From the NCBI GenBank assembly GCA_015698045.1, contig BLAL01000182.1, positions 248,001 to 312,000 on the forward strand: a stretch of DNA of 64,000 nucleotides, given 5' to 3'. Below are positions 45,312 to 56,141 of this stretch, piece after piece (position 1 is the stretch's first letter; every line of letters starts with the position of its first letter). This DNA is from Rhizophagus clarus (taxonomy: Eukaryota; Glomeromycota; Glomeromycetes; Glomerales; Glomeraceae). The position numbers were made by a program, and so were the translations under genes. The notes under the pieces were generated by a model, which saw only the letters and a program-made list of their open reading frames with translations, was not told where the DNA came from and made no database searches.

Positions 45312-46502
45312 TTATTCAATTTTTTTCTGTTCTAACCAAGATTTTAAGCATAAACATACTCATGCTGTATTAGGATCAATTTTATTATGTGTTTGACTAA
45401 ATTGATGCCCTGCAATTGAAAAAAACTGTTCACAAAGAACAAATATTGGCATTATTGCTAAGTAGTCCTTTGCCATCTTTGATAATGTTGGGTATTCACT
45501 AGCATGGTTTTTCCACCATTCTAAAGGTACAATTTCATCACCTGATGAGTTGGAATTAAAATAAAGTTCCAATTCATTTGAAACAGATTGTGAAGTTTGA
45601 CTTGGTATTATTAAATTGCGAAAATAATTTCTTGTTTCAGTTGCTGATAAATTCATTAGATGACGTTATGAAGTCTGAATAGGTTGAGATGGTATAAAAG
45701 TATCATCAGCTGATTCTCTATAATTGGCCATTATTCTACAAACTGGTTCAAGAATATTATCTTGAGATATGTCACCATATACTAATTTTTTATAACGAGG
45801 ATCAAAAAAGGCTGGAACATGCAATGCTTTACTTATTTCATTAAAGTAATTTATAAAAACATGTTTCATTTCATCTACTTAGTTTTGTAAAATAAAATCT
45901 TCACCTTGAAATTAATTTAAATGTATTCTAATACTCTTAAAAAGTAATTTGACTTCACCAATAGTTGGATAATTAGAAGCAGATATCACTTTTATTACTG
46001 ATGCAAAAAGAGCTAATAAGTCTGCTAAAATTGTAAGTATATTCCATTCTTCTTCATTTGGCCAATTACTTGATAATGATGAAAAGTTTGAAACTAAATG
46101 AGCCAAAAGAGGTTCAATTTCTAATGCTCAATCTATTATATAAAATGTATAATTCCATCTTGTAGTGCAATCTGGAAGTGGTACTTTGAATTTAATATTT
46201 TCAACTCAGAAAAATTCCTTTATTTTATCCATTTGTTTTGGCGAATTTCTTACTGTACTGATAAATATACGCAATTTTTTAACACAATCAGGAATTATAC
46301 TTAAATTAAGTGCTGCTTCAATAGCAAGATTTAAAATATGTGCTACACAGCAATAGTGACGAAATTCTGATAAATTAAGAATATCTTTAATCTGTCAAGT
46401 TGCAACTAACATTTTTGCTTTATTATCACTAGTAATTCCAATTAATTGATTTGCAATATTTAATTCTGAAATAATTTTAACAATAGAATCTTTAATTACT
46501 AA
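45312..46502 (-). pseudogene. hAT transposase, C-terminal part
   Basis: From the insertion boundary the chain runs through IVKIISELNIANQLIGITSDN (the second catalytic Asp region, T-x-D-N), HYCCVAHILNLA, TRWNYTF, then the C-terminal dimerisation block WWKNHASEYPTLSKMAKDYL, PIFVLCEQFFSIAGHQFS and LKSWLEQKK, stop TAA 45312-45314. Stops include a TGA at 45360-45362 before the last block and several between 45660 and 46500; one frame change lies near 45660. It is the downstream half of the gene that starts at 51601. Confidence 0.85.
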
Positions 46503-46959
46503 CATCAGGAAATTTTTTTAGGGGATATATTATCGATGGATAGGTCACATGATATCTATCGATAATAATCAGACTCATCGAGTAGTATCGATATGAGTAA
46601 ATGATGACAAATTATCAGAATTTAACTAAAATAACAAATATCGATAGAGATGTATCTCGATGGAAAGGTCACATGAGATCTATCGATAATAATCAGACTC
46701 GTCAAGTAGTATCGATTTGGTTATATCAATGATAATCATCAGTATCATTAAATAACGATAATCATCAATATTATTAAATAACGATAATTATTATAACATT
46801 AAATTATTTATTGTTAAATAATGTTATATTATTTTATCACTTTATTAGAAAGATACATTATTTTATTTTATACTAAATTCTATGCTAAAATCTATGTTAA
46901 AAATTTATTATCTAGCAACTCCAAGAAATGTTAAAAAACGTCCAAATAGAAACACTTCC

Positions 46960-49620
46960 TAAACTCAAAAATCTACAAAAAAAGAGAAACAGAAACATTA
47001 AAAAATAAATACTGATATAAAAACTAAAAAAAAAAGTTCAAATGATACCTTCGAAATTAATTATTCCCAGTATCCAAAACAAATTCTACAATCGAGAAAA
47101 AAGATATAGTGAAAGTTCTGGAAAAATTAAAAAAAAGATAATAAATAGAGTTCGTTAGTAACTTTTCAGAAATAACAAAAAAAAAATTCTACTGATTTAC
47201 ATACCTTGATTCCAAAGTCTGGTCGTAATTTTTGTCTGGCTGACCTGCAAAAAAGTAAATAACGAAACGCTAGTTAATGCTTCTTGATTAAAAATAAAAT
47301 AATAAAATAAAATTTCGAAATTTATACCTTCAAAATTTCTGATACCAAAATAGAAACCGATGAGACCCTACAAAAAGAAAGAAAAAGTAAGGGTAATGTT
47401 TTTCAAATATGATAAAAAAACTTCTTAATAGTTCTCGAAAAGTAATTCGAAAACTTACATAGGATTTGCTATCCAAGTCGAGCCAGATTTCTATGAAATA
47501 ATCTTAAAATTTTTTTTTCAAAAAGTTTTCATTTCGAAAAGTTATCCAAGATTCCGTTAATACTCAAGTCAGAACTGCAATCCTATAAATAAAAGCGTTT
47601 TGAAAATGGTCTAGGGATTCCGGTGCTTCGAAATTAGAACTGACCGCCTAAAAGAAAAAAGAAAAATAATAACACATTAATTATTGTTTCATTAAAAAAG
47701 ATGGATTTTTTTTTAAAAACAAATCTGAGATTTACCTTAAAAAAGGTACCGATACCCGCCTCTCAAGATCTGAAGAATTAATCCTACAAAATAAAAAAAA
47801 GAACTGTTAGCTAAAGTTTGTTGAAACACTAATAAACAAATTAAGAAAAGAAACTTATGACAATATACACATTAAAAAAATAGTTTCACCTTTCTATTCT
47901 AGGAACTAATGAACAAAAAGATCCATCTAGAAAAAAAGAAAGACAACGATCTGTTAGAAACTGTTCGTTAAAAAAAAAGAATACAGTGTTTAAAAAAAAA
48001 ATAAAAAATAATAAAAACTGACGCATAGAAATTTTACGCGTCTAAAAACATTTTTATTTTTGTTTATATTTAAATATTACCGGCTATCTATTAAAGAGAA
48101 AAATCAAATATCAGTAAACATTTCGTTAAAATAAAGCTTAAAAGAAAAAGAGAAACCCACTGAATTCCACGCATCCTAAGATCCAAAGAACTGATTGTAT
48201 AAAAAAAAGAAGAAAAAACAGAACGTAAGTTTCGTTAAAATAAACGATTAAAATAGAACATGAAAAAGAAAACCAACCAAAATTCACGCAAGTTCCCAAT
48301 AGAAAAACGGTCTTCTAAAGAAAGTAAGCCAAAACGAATCATAAATCTGGAATAAATAGTAAAGGAAAAGTTTTTTGAAGGCCCATACACCATAGGATAT
48401 CGTCTAAAAAAAAGAAACAAAAAAAAAAAGAAAAATAAAAAATTAGTAAAGTTTTAAAACATTAAAAAGGCCCACTAAAACTCTCAGAAAACTCACCGAA
48501 TCTAACACATCCTGGCCATTTAAAATCAAAATTTATTTCTGAAGAGATCCAAAAACCAAACGCCTAAAAAAGAAAAAACAAAGAACTGTTAATAACAGTT
48601 CCGTCATCAAAATAAAAATTAAAAGTAAAAAATGAACTTCACCGATGAAATCCATAACTTTTAATTATATAATCTTCGTTAGGTCATCATTGTAGTAAAT
48701 GTCGAATTTTTTTTCTATATATTTTTGACACCAAAACCTCACGCATCCAGATATTGGCTGTTCACCGATTTACATGCGTCTAAACGTCCTAAAGTACTGG
48801 TAATCTACAAAACAAAAAAAAGATCAAACAATTTAGTATCGTTTCATTAAAAAGTTATTCAAAAAACCTTCCTTACTGATTTTTATTTAAAAAAAGAAAA
48901 TGAACTGAAGTTTCATCGAGATTCCAAGCGTCCAGGCTCGCTTAAAGAAAAAAATAAAGGAACAAAACGTTAGTAAGCATTTTGTCAAAAGGGTTATTTA
49001 AAAAATTCCCTCTCTACAATTCTCTCACTTCTGAAGGTTGAAATGAAGATCTATTTTCACAAGAGCCGCTAAAGCTAAAGGAAAGGTGTCAAACCTAAAA
49101 AAAGGAGATATTGTCAGTAAAGATAAAAGAAAACTGAAGCAAAAATAAAAACGAATACTTACTTACTTCATTTCCAGAGAAAAAGTTAAAACCTAAAAGA
49201 GGAGAAATCATATAACAACCGTTAGTAAAGTTCGTTAAACAAAAAAACAAAAAAATAAAATAAAATAAAAAAAAAAATTAATATCTTACTGAAGTATTTA
49301 GATTCCAAGGAAATCCCGAAAGGAAAAGAGTTACCAAAATGTCACGTCCAAAGAGACCGAATGAACGCTTAAAACAAAGAAAAAATAGAAAAAATAAGAA
49401 GGGAGGAAAAGGAAAGAACGAAGAGAAAGAAAAGGAAGATGAGTAAGAGAAAGAAATAGGAAAAAAGAAAAAAAGATAAAGGGAAGAAAATGAAAGAAGG
49501 GAAAAGAGGAAAAACGAAAGAAAGTGAAAGGGGAAAACGAAGAAAAGGATAGGGAAGAAAACCAAAAGGGAAAGCGAAAAAAAAGTTTAAGCTTAAAAAA
49601 AGTTAAGCTTTTTATACTGG
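46960..49620 (-). other. Series of mini-exons with splice signals (unrecognised gene)
   Basis: Read on the minus strand, at least nine places show a branch-point-like CTRAY (ACTAAC at 49219 and 48966, ACTGAC at 49110, GCTAAC at 47805, TCTAAC at 47949, and others), then 15-40 pyrimidines, then AG, then 26-150 bases, then GTAAGT, GTGAGT, GTATGT or GTAAAT. The first islands (49367-49290, 49192-49167 and 49094-49029) join in one frame: RSFGLFGRDILVTLFLSGFP, then VLTFSLEMK, then a third piece. A later island (about 48400-48295) reads RYPMVYGPSKNF...SLEDRFSIGNLREF. Exons of this size in series suggest a mini-exon gene born by tandem duplication; similar peptides occur in Rhizophagus predictions as I recall. 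No function can be given. Confidence 0.45.
49372..49585. repeat. Polypurine tract about 210 bases
   Basis: The plus strand is almost only A and G from 49372 to about 49585 (AAGGAAAGAACGAAGAGAAA and similar), with a handful of C or T. The minus strand reads as a Phe/Ser/Leu-rich frame for that reason alone. It is immediately upstream of the first mini-exon on the minus strand and could act as a pyrimidine-rich leader or form a triplex. Confidence 0.75.
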
Positions 49621-49799
49621 TAAATGATCGAACTGTGGATCATTATTAATATAATATCACGTGATACACGTGATGTTCAATTAGATATAAATAGAGAATA
49701 TTTTTCTGAAATAAATTTTTTTTTTTTTATAATTTTTAAATTAATTTAATACCAGTATATAAAATCATAAAATTAATTACCGGTAAAAATTTAATTATA

Positions 49800-49990
49800 T
49801 TAGGGTACGTGTGCATGTATGTACGCATGTACAATACACAATGTGCATAACGTTTAACCTTACGAACCTGCCCCTCCTCTATATGCAGGTAAAGGCCCAT
49901 TAGTGCCTATAGGGTGAAAGCCATTGCTGTTTCCTCTGCCTGTTTATAGTGACAAAAAGAGAGAGTCTTCAGTAGTAAGGCTTAATATAA
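49800..49990. other. GC-richer island within the 4.3-kb element, unassigned
   Basis: Contains small inverted words (CCTGC...GCAGG at about 49868-49890 and AGGCCCATTAGTGCCT at about 49893). No coding frame. It might be a structured RNA or part of the promoter of the mini-exon series. Confidence 0.25.
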
Positions 49991-50096
49991 TTATAAAAAA
50001 AAATAAATGGTTATACAATGGTATCAATTAATAAAACTTTTTAACATTTAAAAATTTGTTATAAATCATTAAAATAATTATTGTTATTTATCTTTC

Positions 50097-50725
50097 AGAT
50101 TATTATTGATAAATATCATTAACATTAAATATCATTATTTATCTTACAGATTATTACCGATAAATATCATTAACATTAAATATTATTATTTATCTTACAG
50201 ATTATTACCGATAAATATCATTAACATTAAATATCATTATTTATCTTACAGATTATTACTGATAAATATCATTAACATTAAATATCATTATTTATCTTAC
50301 AGATTATTACCGATAAATATCATTAACATTAAATATCATTATTTATCTTACAGATTATTATTGATAAATATTATTAACATTAAATATCATTATTTATCTT
50401 ACAGATTATTACTGATAAATATCATTAACATTAAATATCATTATTTATTTTACAGATTATTACTGATAAATATCATTAACATTAAATATCATTATTTATC
50501 TTTCAGATTATTATCAATAAATATCATTAATATTAAATATTATTTTATATTACCAGATATTTATCAATAACTATCATTAACATTAAATATCATTTTATAT
50601 CACCAGATATTTATCAATAACTATCATTAACATTAAATATCATTTTATATCACCAGATATTTATCAATAACTATCATTAACATTAAATATCATTTTATAT
50701 CACCAGATATTTATCAATAACTATC
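50097..50725. repeat. Tandem arrays of 51-bp and 50-bp units
   Basis: TTATTACCGATAAATATCAT plus TAACATTAAATATCATTATTTATCTTACAGA recurs at exactly 51 bases from 50108 to about 50520. A variant with ATCACCAGATATTTATCAAT recurs at 50 bases from about 50545 to 50720. Because 51 is a multiple of three, a long frame spells a 17-residue repeat; it is not taken as a gene. The array abuts the right terminal repeat and may be the right subterminal binding zone. Confidence 0.85.
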
Positions 50726-50827
50726 CAAATTTGATATCTATCGATTTATTTAATATGATAAAATGGGATAATTTGAGATAAAGTGATAAATATCGATATA
50801 TATCTTCTAAAAAAATTTCCTAATGAA

Positions 50828-51601
50828 AGCAGTATGTGGAAAAGGAACATAAAATACATCTAATATAAAGTGATCAAATTGCCAATCATCTTTTATAAAG
50901 TAAATTGTTACTGCCAAAATACCTAATGAACTAATTGTTGTTTACATATCTATTGTTAATGAAATCTTAGAATTTGAAAGTTGAAGGTAGTTTTTTATTT
51001 GAGTTTGTGCATTTTCAAACTTTTTTATTATCATATTTTTTATCGTATGTCGAAATGGAATTTTGTATTTTAGCTGAATAGAAGCTATAAATTTTTTAAA
51101 ATTTTGATTTTCAACTATTGTAAATAGTTGTTAGTCAGTAATAATCCAATTGATAAAAAGCTTATGTTTTTTATTTTGTACTTCAGTTGTCCAGGGTTTT
51201 GATGAGCTAGTTTCATCTTGCCCTAAGTCTTTATATATATTAAGATATTTTGACTTTAGATGACGTTCAAAAGTTGTGGTAGAATTGTTTGTAGAAAAAT
51301 GTTCTTCGCAAATATGACATAAAATAAAAGCCTCAGTTTCACCATCTTCCTTTTCAATTGTCTTTCTTTCAAAATGTTTCCAAACCTGAGCATGTTTTAG
51401 TTCTTTAGCTGATCTAGTACCAGAAGCTTCTGTTTCAGTTTCATCAGTAATTTCAGTTCCTGCTTCAGCTATTTCTGCCATCATTTCATCATTATTTTCT
51501 TCTTCATAGTCTTTATTCTCATAATCAATAAAAATTTATTCCTCTATAAAGGAGTCATATAAAAATGTATTATAGTCCTCTTGTTCTTACTCTTCAGCCA
51601 T
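50828..51601 (-). pseudogene. hAT transposase, N-terminal part with BED finger
   Basis: ATG 51599-51601. An acidic N-terminus (with two early stops) leads to a BED-type zinc finger: VWKHFERKT...CHICEEHFSTNN...FERHLKSKY, where the last His of the usual HxxxH/C pair is Tyr. Then follow IQLKYKIPFRHTIKNM and ISLTIDM...SLGILAVTIYFIKDDWQFD, the first catalytic Asp region of hAT enzymes with TAA where Trp is normal, and VPFPHTA at the insertion boundary. The gene continues at 46500 after the 4.3-kb insertion. It would have moved the 44816-52192 element. Confidence 0.8.
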
Positions 51602-52200
51602 AATTCAAAAAAAAAAAAATGATGGGAAAAAAATGTTTTGTGAAATAAAAAAAATTTTTTAAAAAATGGCAATGGGAAAAAAAAATGCAGAATAAAAAAA
51701 AATTTAACAAAAAATAGCAATGGAAAAATATTCAACTGTTGTGCAAGATTGACTAGTTTTGTTATGTTTAACTCATAATTAGCTAAAAGGTCATGATTAT
51801 CAATCATTTAATTTAACTGAATACTTTCATTAATTCATATGAAAATGATCAGATGATTGTCAGTAACACAATAATAGTAAGTGCATAAAATAAAAATGTT
51901 ATCATATTATATGATATTATAAAATTAATGTAATCAAATGATTTATAATAGTAAAACGTCTTATAATTTATTAAGATTATTCCTAATAAAGTAAAGAAAA
52001 AAAAATAAATTTATTTACAAAAAAAAAAGACTGATCAGTCCTAAAAGACTGCAGTCTTTAAAAAGACCGATGGTCTTATTGTAAGCAATGCAGGACTGAA
52101 AGACCGCAGTCCTATATCAAAACGGACTGGTCCGTCTTTTCAAGGTGTAGGATTGCAGAACCACGGTCTTCTAAGACCGATGACCATCTTTAAGTATACT

Positions 52201-52898
52201 ACTAGTTCTTACAAAATTTTTTTATTTGAGATAGGCTGAGATCATTATTGTTGTATAGCAAGCTTAGCTCTTTCTATTACACATATATCATAATCATGAT
52301 AAGCAAATTTTTAAACAAAATGCCCTATTATTACAGCAAGAAAAGTAGATAAAAAAAAAGTCTTGAGAGCAGGAGCAGGCTACAGTCTGCTATCTAGCCT
52401 ATATCTTAGGTTCTCTACTAGTTGCATAATATCTCTATTTCTGTTAATATCATATAACTTTAATGCTTCTTATTAATATTTATTTCTGTAAAAAAGTCAA
52501 AATCAGCTGCTATTATGCCATAAACTATTTCTTTAACTGAACGTCTTTAAATATTTTAATTTTATATCATTAAAAAAATAACTTTGTATCTTCAAATATG
52601 TATTTTGATATTGTAAAATCCATTTTTGTTATTTAAAGTGCAGATTTTCTAATAGTTAAAACAGTTTTTAAACAAAATAAAAAATTTTCTTTCTGAAAAA
52701 ATTTGGTCAACAGATCAGCAGTCAGAGTTTTTCCCTAATCTTCATATATTAATATTTTAAATTTATTATTTATTAATTTTTAAATATAATTTTAATAAAG
52801 GTAAAAATCTATAAAAATAATACTAATAAAAAAAAAACTCTTTCTCATTCCGTTCAAAACCAAAAAATTAAAAATTTATTTTTTTATTTTTAAATACA
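52201..52898. other. Spacer between hAT element and LINE-like ORF1
   Basis: AT-rich, no frame. It probably includes the 5' untranslated part of the LINE-like unit that begins its reading frame at 52899. Confidence 0.35.
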
Positions 52899-54433
52899 AT
52901 GAAGGCTATAGAGTTTACTAAACACCGTCCTTACAAACCCACATATGGTTCTACTAACTATAGCGACTCTTCTGCCGAAGGTAAAAAAATATTAGATGAT
53001 ACTTTTCAGCCAGTTTTGACAAAAAACTAAAAGAAAAAGCTGCAAAAGAAAGCTAAGAAACAACAACATAAACAACTACCTATACCGCAAACTTTAACAT
53101 CAAAACAAAAATAACTCCAAACACAGGATGAAGTGAAACACGTTTATATACAGGCATTATTATACTCTTTTGAAACTCGAGTTTTGTCAATACTTGAAGA
53201 AAATTTTCAAGGTGTTACTTTTCAGGACACTAACGAACAAAACAAATGGCTAATATAAACTTTTGGTCCTGACGCTGAGCCTGTATGGTATAAACCTTTT
53301 GCACAAGAAACCAATATTCCTAACACTTTGATAGTTCATACAGCCCTAAGAGTGTACTCTAGTATACTCACCAGCCAGGACTCTCTCGCTGAAATATTTT
53401 CCCTTCTTGAAAAAAAAGTGGGAGATACGGTTGAACATGAAATATCACATGCAGATCAAAATCTGGTTAATTCTAGTATCTCGCACCAGGATACACAACA
53501 GACTATTTCCAAATCAGTATCTGCTGATCAATAATCTCTTCAAAATCTGCCAGTTAATCTTGACGTCATGCAGATTTTTCCTGATACTAATACTGTACTA
53601 TCACCTCCTTCCAATGGTATACATGATGCCAAACCAAATAAGTCAAAGAAAATAGCGCCCAAGTCTATTGAAAAAGTATACATTAACCAAATTATCCCTG
53701 ATGACAAAATGAACAACGTTAGGGACATTTTCATATATGACGTTCCTGCAGGTTGGTTCCATGCAAAAATAATTATCAAACTTAAAACATGGGGTGATAT
53801 TATATTTATGACGACAAAGCATCAATGCAAGTATCAAATGTTGCGCATAAAGATTTGTCTCTCAACCTTTTCATTGGCGTCTTTTGATCAGGATATATGG
53901 CAATACTCTTTAGGTGACCAAGCAGTACGATAGTTCTCAGGACACTGGTCTCTATAACAAAGAAGTGACGAGAACAGTTCTGCTTATACTTTAATGATCT
54001 ACCTCAAGATAGTAATTGTTGGCAATTATGAGACCATATTAAACCTTTAACTATTTTTTCTCATTATCCGATTAAAGCTCTCAAGCATTTCAATTCTGGA
54101 GGAAAATCTCAGATTGTGACGTACTTTGAAAAATATTAGGATATAGAATCTTGTTAAAAGATATCTTTCAATTTCAATCATAACGGTACAGATCACTCTC
54201 TCTCATGGTATGCTTCTCCTATTTCCTCTCAGAACAAAAACAAGAAGCCTACGAAGAATTTTAACAAACAGAATTCTGGTTCTCCTAAAGCTTACTCTAC
54301 TATTTCTAAATCTACTAAGAATACAGCGAAGTCTTCCAAAAAGTTGAAAGGCAATAAGAAAAAGAAGTCTTTGGGCAACAAGTCTAATGATAAAATGGAT
54401 ATTGTTAAACTTTTGCTAGCTTTAATTTCTTAA
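52899..54433 (+). pseudogene. LINE-like ORF1 protein, broken
   Basis: ATG 52899-52901. One frame runs to 53933 with stops after VLTKN, TSKQK, KWLI and SADQ. It has an N-terminal basic region, ETRVLSILEENFQGVTFQD, then after a Ser/Asp linker a compact block RDIFIYDVPAGWFHAKIIIK...KTWGDIIFMTTKHQCKYQMLRIKICL that has the strand-helix pattern of an RRM-like ORF1 domain. After frame changes between 53933 and 54150, another frame gives FNFNHNGTDHSLSWY and a Lys/Ser-rich tail (about 54160-54410) ending LLALIS, TAA 54431-54433. Such ORF1 proteins bind retrotransposon RNA. No reverse transcriptase ORF follows. The family is recognised from memory of Rhizophagus repeats. Confidence 0.5.
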
Positions 54434-54860
54434 TGTTTCTATTTTAGTAGAATAGTGTTATTTCTTTTTTTTTTTCTTTTTTTTTTATTTTTGTTTTTTA
54501 GTTCTTTTGTTTAAGTAAGTCTGTCAAGCAAAGAACTTCTATAGGGTTTTGTTGAAATAAGGTGTTAAAGCCTCTTGGTGGAGGTGATTACAATTTATAT
54601 TTGAGGAACTATAGATTGTTTTTTTGCAGGGCGGTATCACTTGTTTTAGCTTAGCTTTAACTTTCGCTGGAGATACTCATGATAACTGTATTTGTTTCTT
54701 AATTGTTTAAGTTCAACAGTTTGACCAATTATCGATGCTTACTTAGGTTTTTCTTTATATTGTTTGAATCTGTTTTACTTTTTGTATTTCAGTTGGATGA
54801 TAATTGTTTAAATAAAAATAAAAATAAAAATAAAAATATAAAAACAATACTAATATTTGT
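54434..54860. repeat. LINE-like 3' region ending in (AAATA)n
   Basis: An untranslated stretch after the ORF1 stop ends in TTTAAATAAAAATAAAAATA-type repeats at about 54808-54840, the kind of short tandem tail that LINE insertions carry. The pogo-type MITE begins 25 bases later. Confidence 0.5.
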
Positions 54861-54864
54861 ATTA

Positions 54865-55513
54865 CAGTTAACTCTCTTTATAGTCACCTCCATTATAGTC
54901 ACATTACTCTATATAGTCACCTTGGTTGAGTGTCCCAAATTTTCATATATAAAAACTATCGTTTATAGTCACAAACTACCTATAGTCACTATCACATTTT
55001 TTTTTAAAAATTTTATATATTTATAATTATAAAAAGATATTTATTAAAATATAATTGTTCTATGATCTAATAATCAGATTTCAATGATCTTTAGCTCGTT
55101 ATGTTCATCTCATTAAAGGAATCAGATGGTAGTAATTTTATAGTGATTGAATTAATATTGACTGAGTAATCCAATTTTAAATATCAAATCGGCATTCTAA
55201 ATATGTAAAATTCGCATAATATTAAATATTTTAACTGTATTTTAATTATTATGGATTTTAGTAATCAGATTTTAGTGATCTTAGGCTCGTTAGAATCGTC
55301 TCATCAAGAGGAATCTAATGGTTATAAATTTGTAATAATTGGAATAATATTGACAAAATTATTGTGATGTGAATATTTAACTAAAATTATTACAATTTAT
55401 AATTCTGGCCAAAATTACTGATTTAATTATGATTTTATTGCTTATAGTCACATCTCATCATAGTCACCAAATATAGACTGTCCCAAATGTGTGACTATAG
55501 AGAGAGTTGACTG
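54865..55513. mobile_element. 649-bp pogo/Tc1-type MITE
   Basis: CAGTTAACTCTCTTTATAGT at 54865 and the inverse ending ...CTATAGAGAGAGTTGACTG at 55513 are terminal repeats. TATAGTCAC words repeat inside both ends. TA lies on both sides (54863-54864 and 55514-55515). CAGT-starting ends and TA target fit pogo/Tigger-type elements. No transposase is present. Inside, a stretch of about 100 bases starting TAATCAGATTT occurs twice, 191 bases apart (55071 and 55262). Confidence 0.85.
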
Positions 55514-55515
55514 TA

Positions 55516-56141
55516 TTAATATAAATTAGAATATAAAAAATTATGAAATGTTTGTTATATTAATCAAAAGTCTGGAATTTAAACTCCAGTTAACCTCAAA
55601 TTTATCTGAAATAAAATATGGATTTATCCATTTTATTTTAAATTTACCCATATTTTACCCTTCAATATTTTATTTTAGATTTGATTTATTTTAATTTCAA
55701 ATTAATTTGTTAAACTTTACTAGTATGATTATTACACTTATTCATTAGTATATTAGACTAGAAATTTTATTACAGGCAATACACAAATAATTTTTTTTCA
55801 ATAAAGAGAAAGAAAAATATTATAAAAAAAAAATTCTTTTTTTTTTCCAAAAAATAATATTGGTTTAGAGAAGCCATTAAAAAACAAATGTTTAAAAAAA
55901 AGTTGTAAAATATAGGTCAGATCCGGGATAAATTAAGGAAAATCCGGATTTATCTGGGAATGAAAATAGATTTCATCCCGGGTTTGATCTGTGATCAGTA
56001 TGGCGCATTTTGGATACGGTTTTTAAATCTAGTGGATAAATTATTATCCAATCAGAATTTTTCTTGATGATTAGATCTACTTGATTACATGATCACCAAA
56101 AATATTTTGCAGCAGACCAACGAAACGTTTGAGAAAAAAAT
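55516..56141. other. AT-rich spacer and promoter region of the acyl-CoA synthetase
   Basis: No gene. The last 150 bases before the ATG at 56142 are less AT-rich and contain CGGGATAAATTAAGG and AATCCGGATT words. A likely promoter region, without a box that can be named. Confidence 0.35.

Larger units (their letters stand above)
46503..50825. mobile_element. 4.3-kb relative of the 8.7-kb element, inserted in the hAT transposase
   Basis: Left end CATCAGGAAATTTTTTTAGG (46503) and right end, CATTAGGAAATTTTTTTAGA on the minus strand from 50825, are the same terminal repeats as those of the 25639-34332 element. The left subterminal block (AGGTCACATGATATCTATCG and following, about 46535-46720) is almost identical to that at 25675. 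AA is duplicated on both sides (46501-46502 and 50826-50827). Leaving out the element and one AA closes the hAT frame. No transposase is inside, so it depends on another copy. It contains a series of exon-like islands on the minus strand, a polypurine tract and two tandem arrays. Confidence 0.85.
44816..52192. mobile_element. hAT transposon with 8-bp target duplication, carrying a nested element
   Basis: Left end TAAGGATGGTCATCAGTCCT (44816) and right end, which on the minus strand reads TAAAGATGGTCATCGGTCTT from 52192, are inverted repeats fitting the hAT end pattern YARNG. AGTATACT lies on both sides (44808-44815 and 52193-52200), an 8-base duplication as hAT elements make. Dense AGTCCT/GGACTG words follow inside both ends. 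The transposase gene is on the minus strand. Removing the nested 46503-50825 insertion leaves an element of about 3.05 kb. Confidence 0.85.

Noticed and set aside
49278-49565. Phe/Ser-rich 95-residue minus-strand frame
   Set aside because: Most of it is the complement of the polypurine tract; only the last 26 residues coincide with a real-looking exon.
50106-50570. 154-residue frame with a 17-residue repeat (INIINIKYHYLSYRLLP)
   Set aside because: It arises because the 51-bp tandem unit is divisible by three; no stop arises in one frame. It lies in a subterminal array of a transposon and has no non-repeat part.
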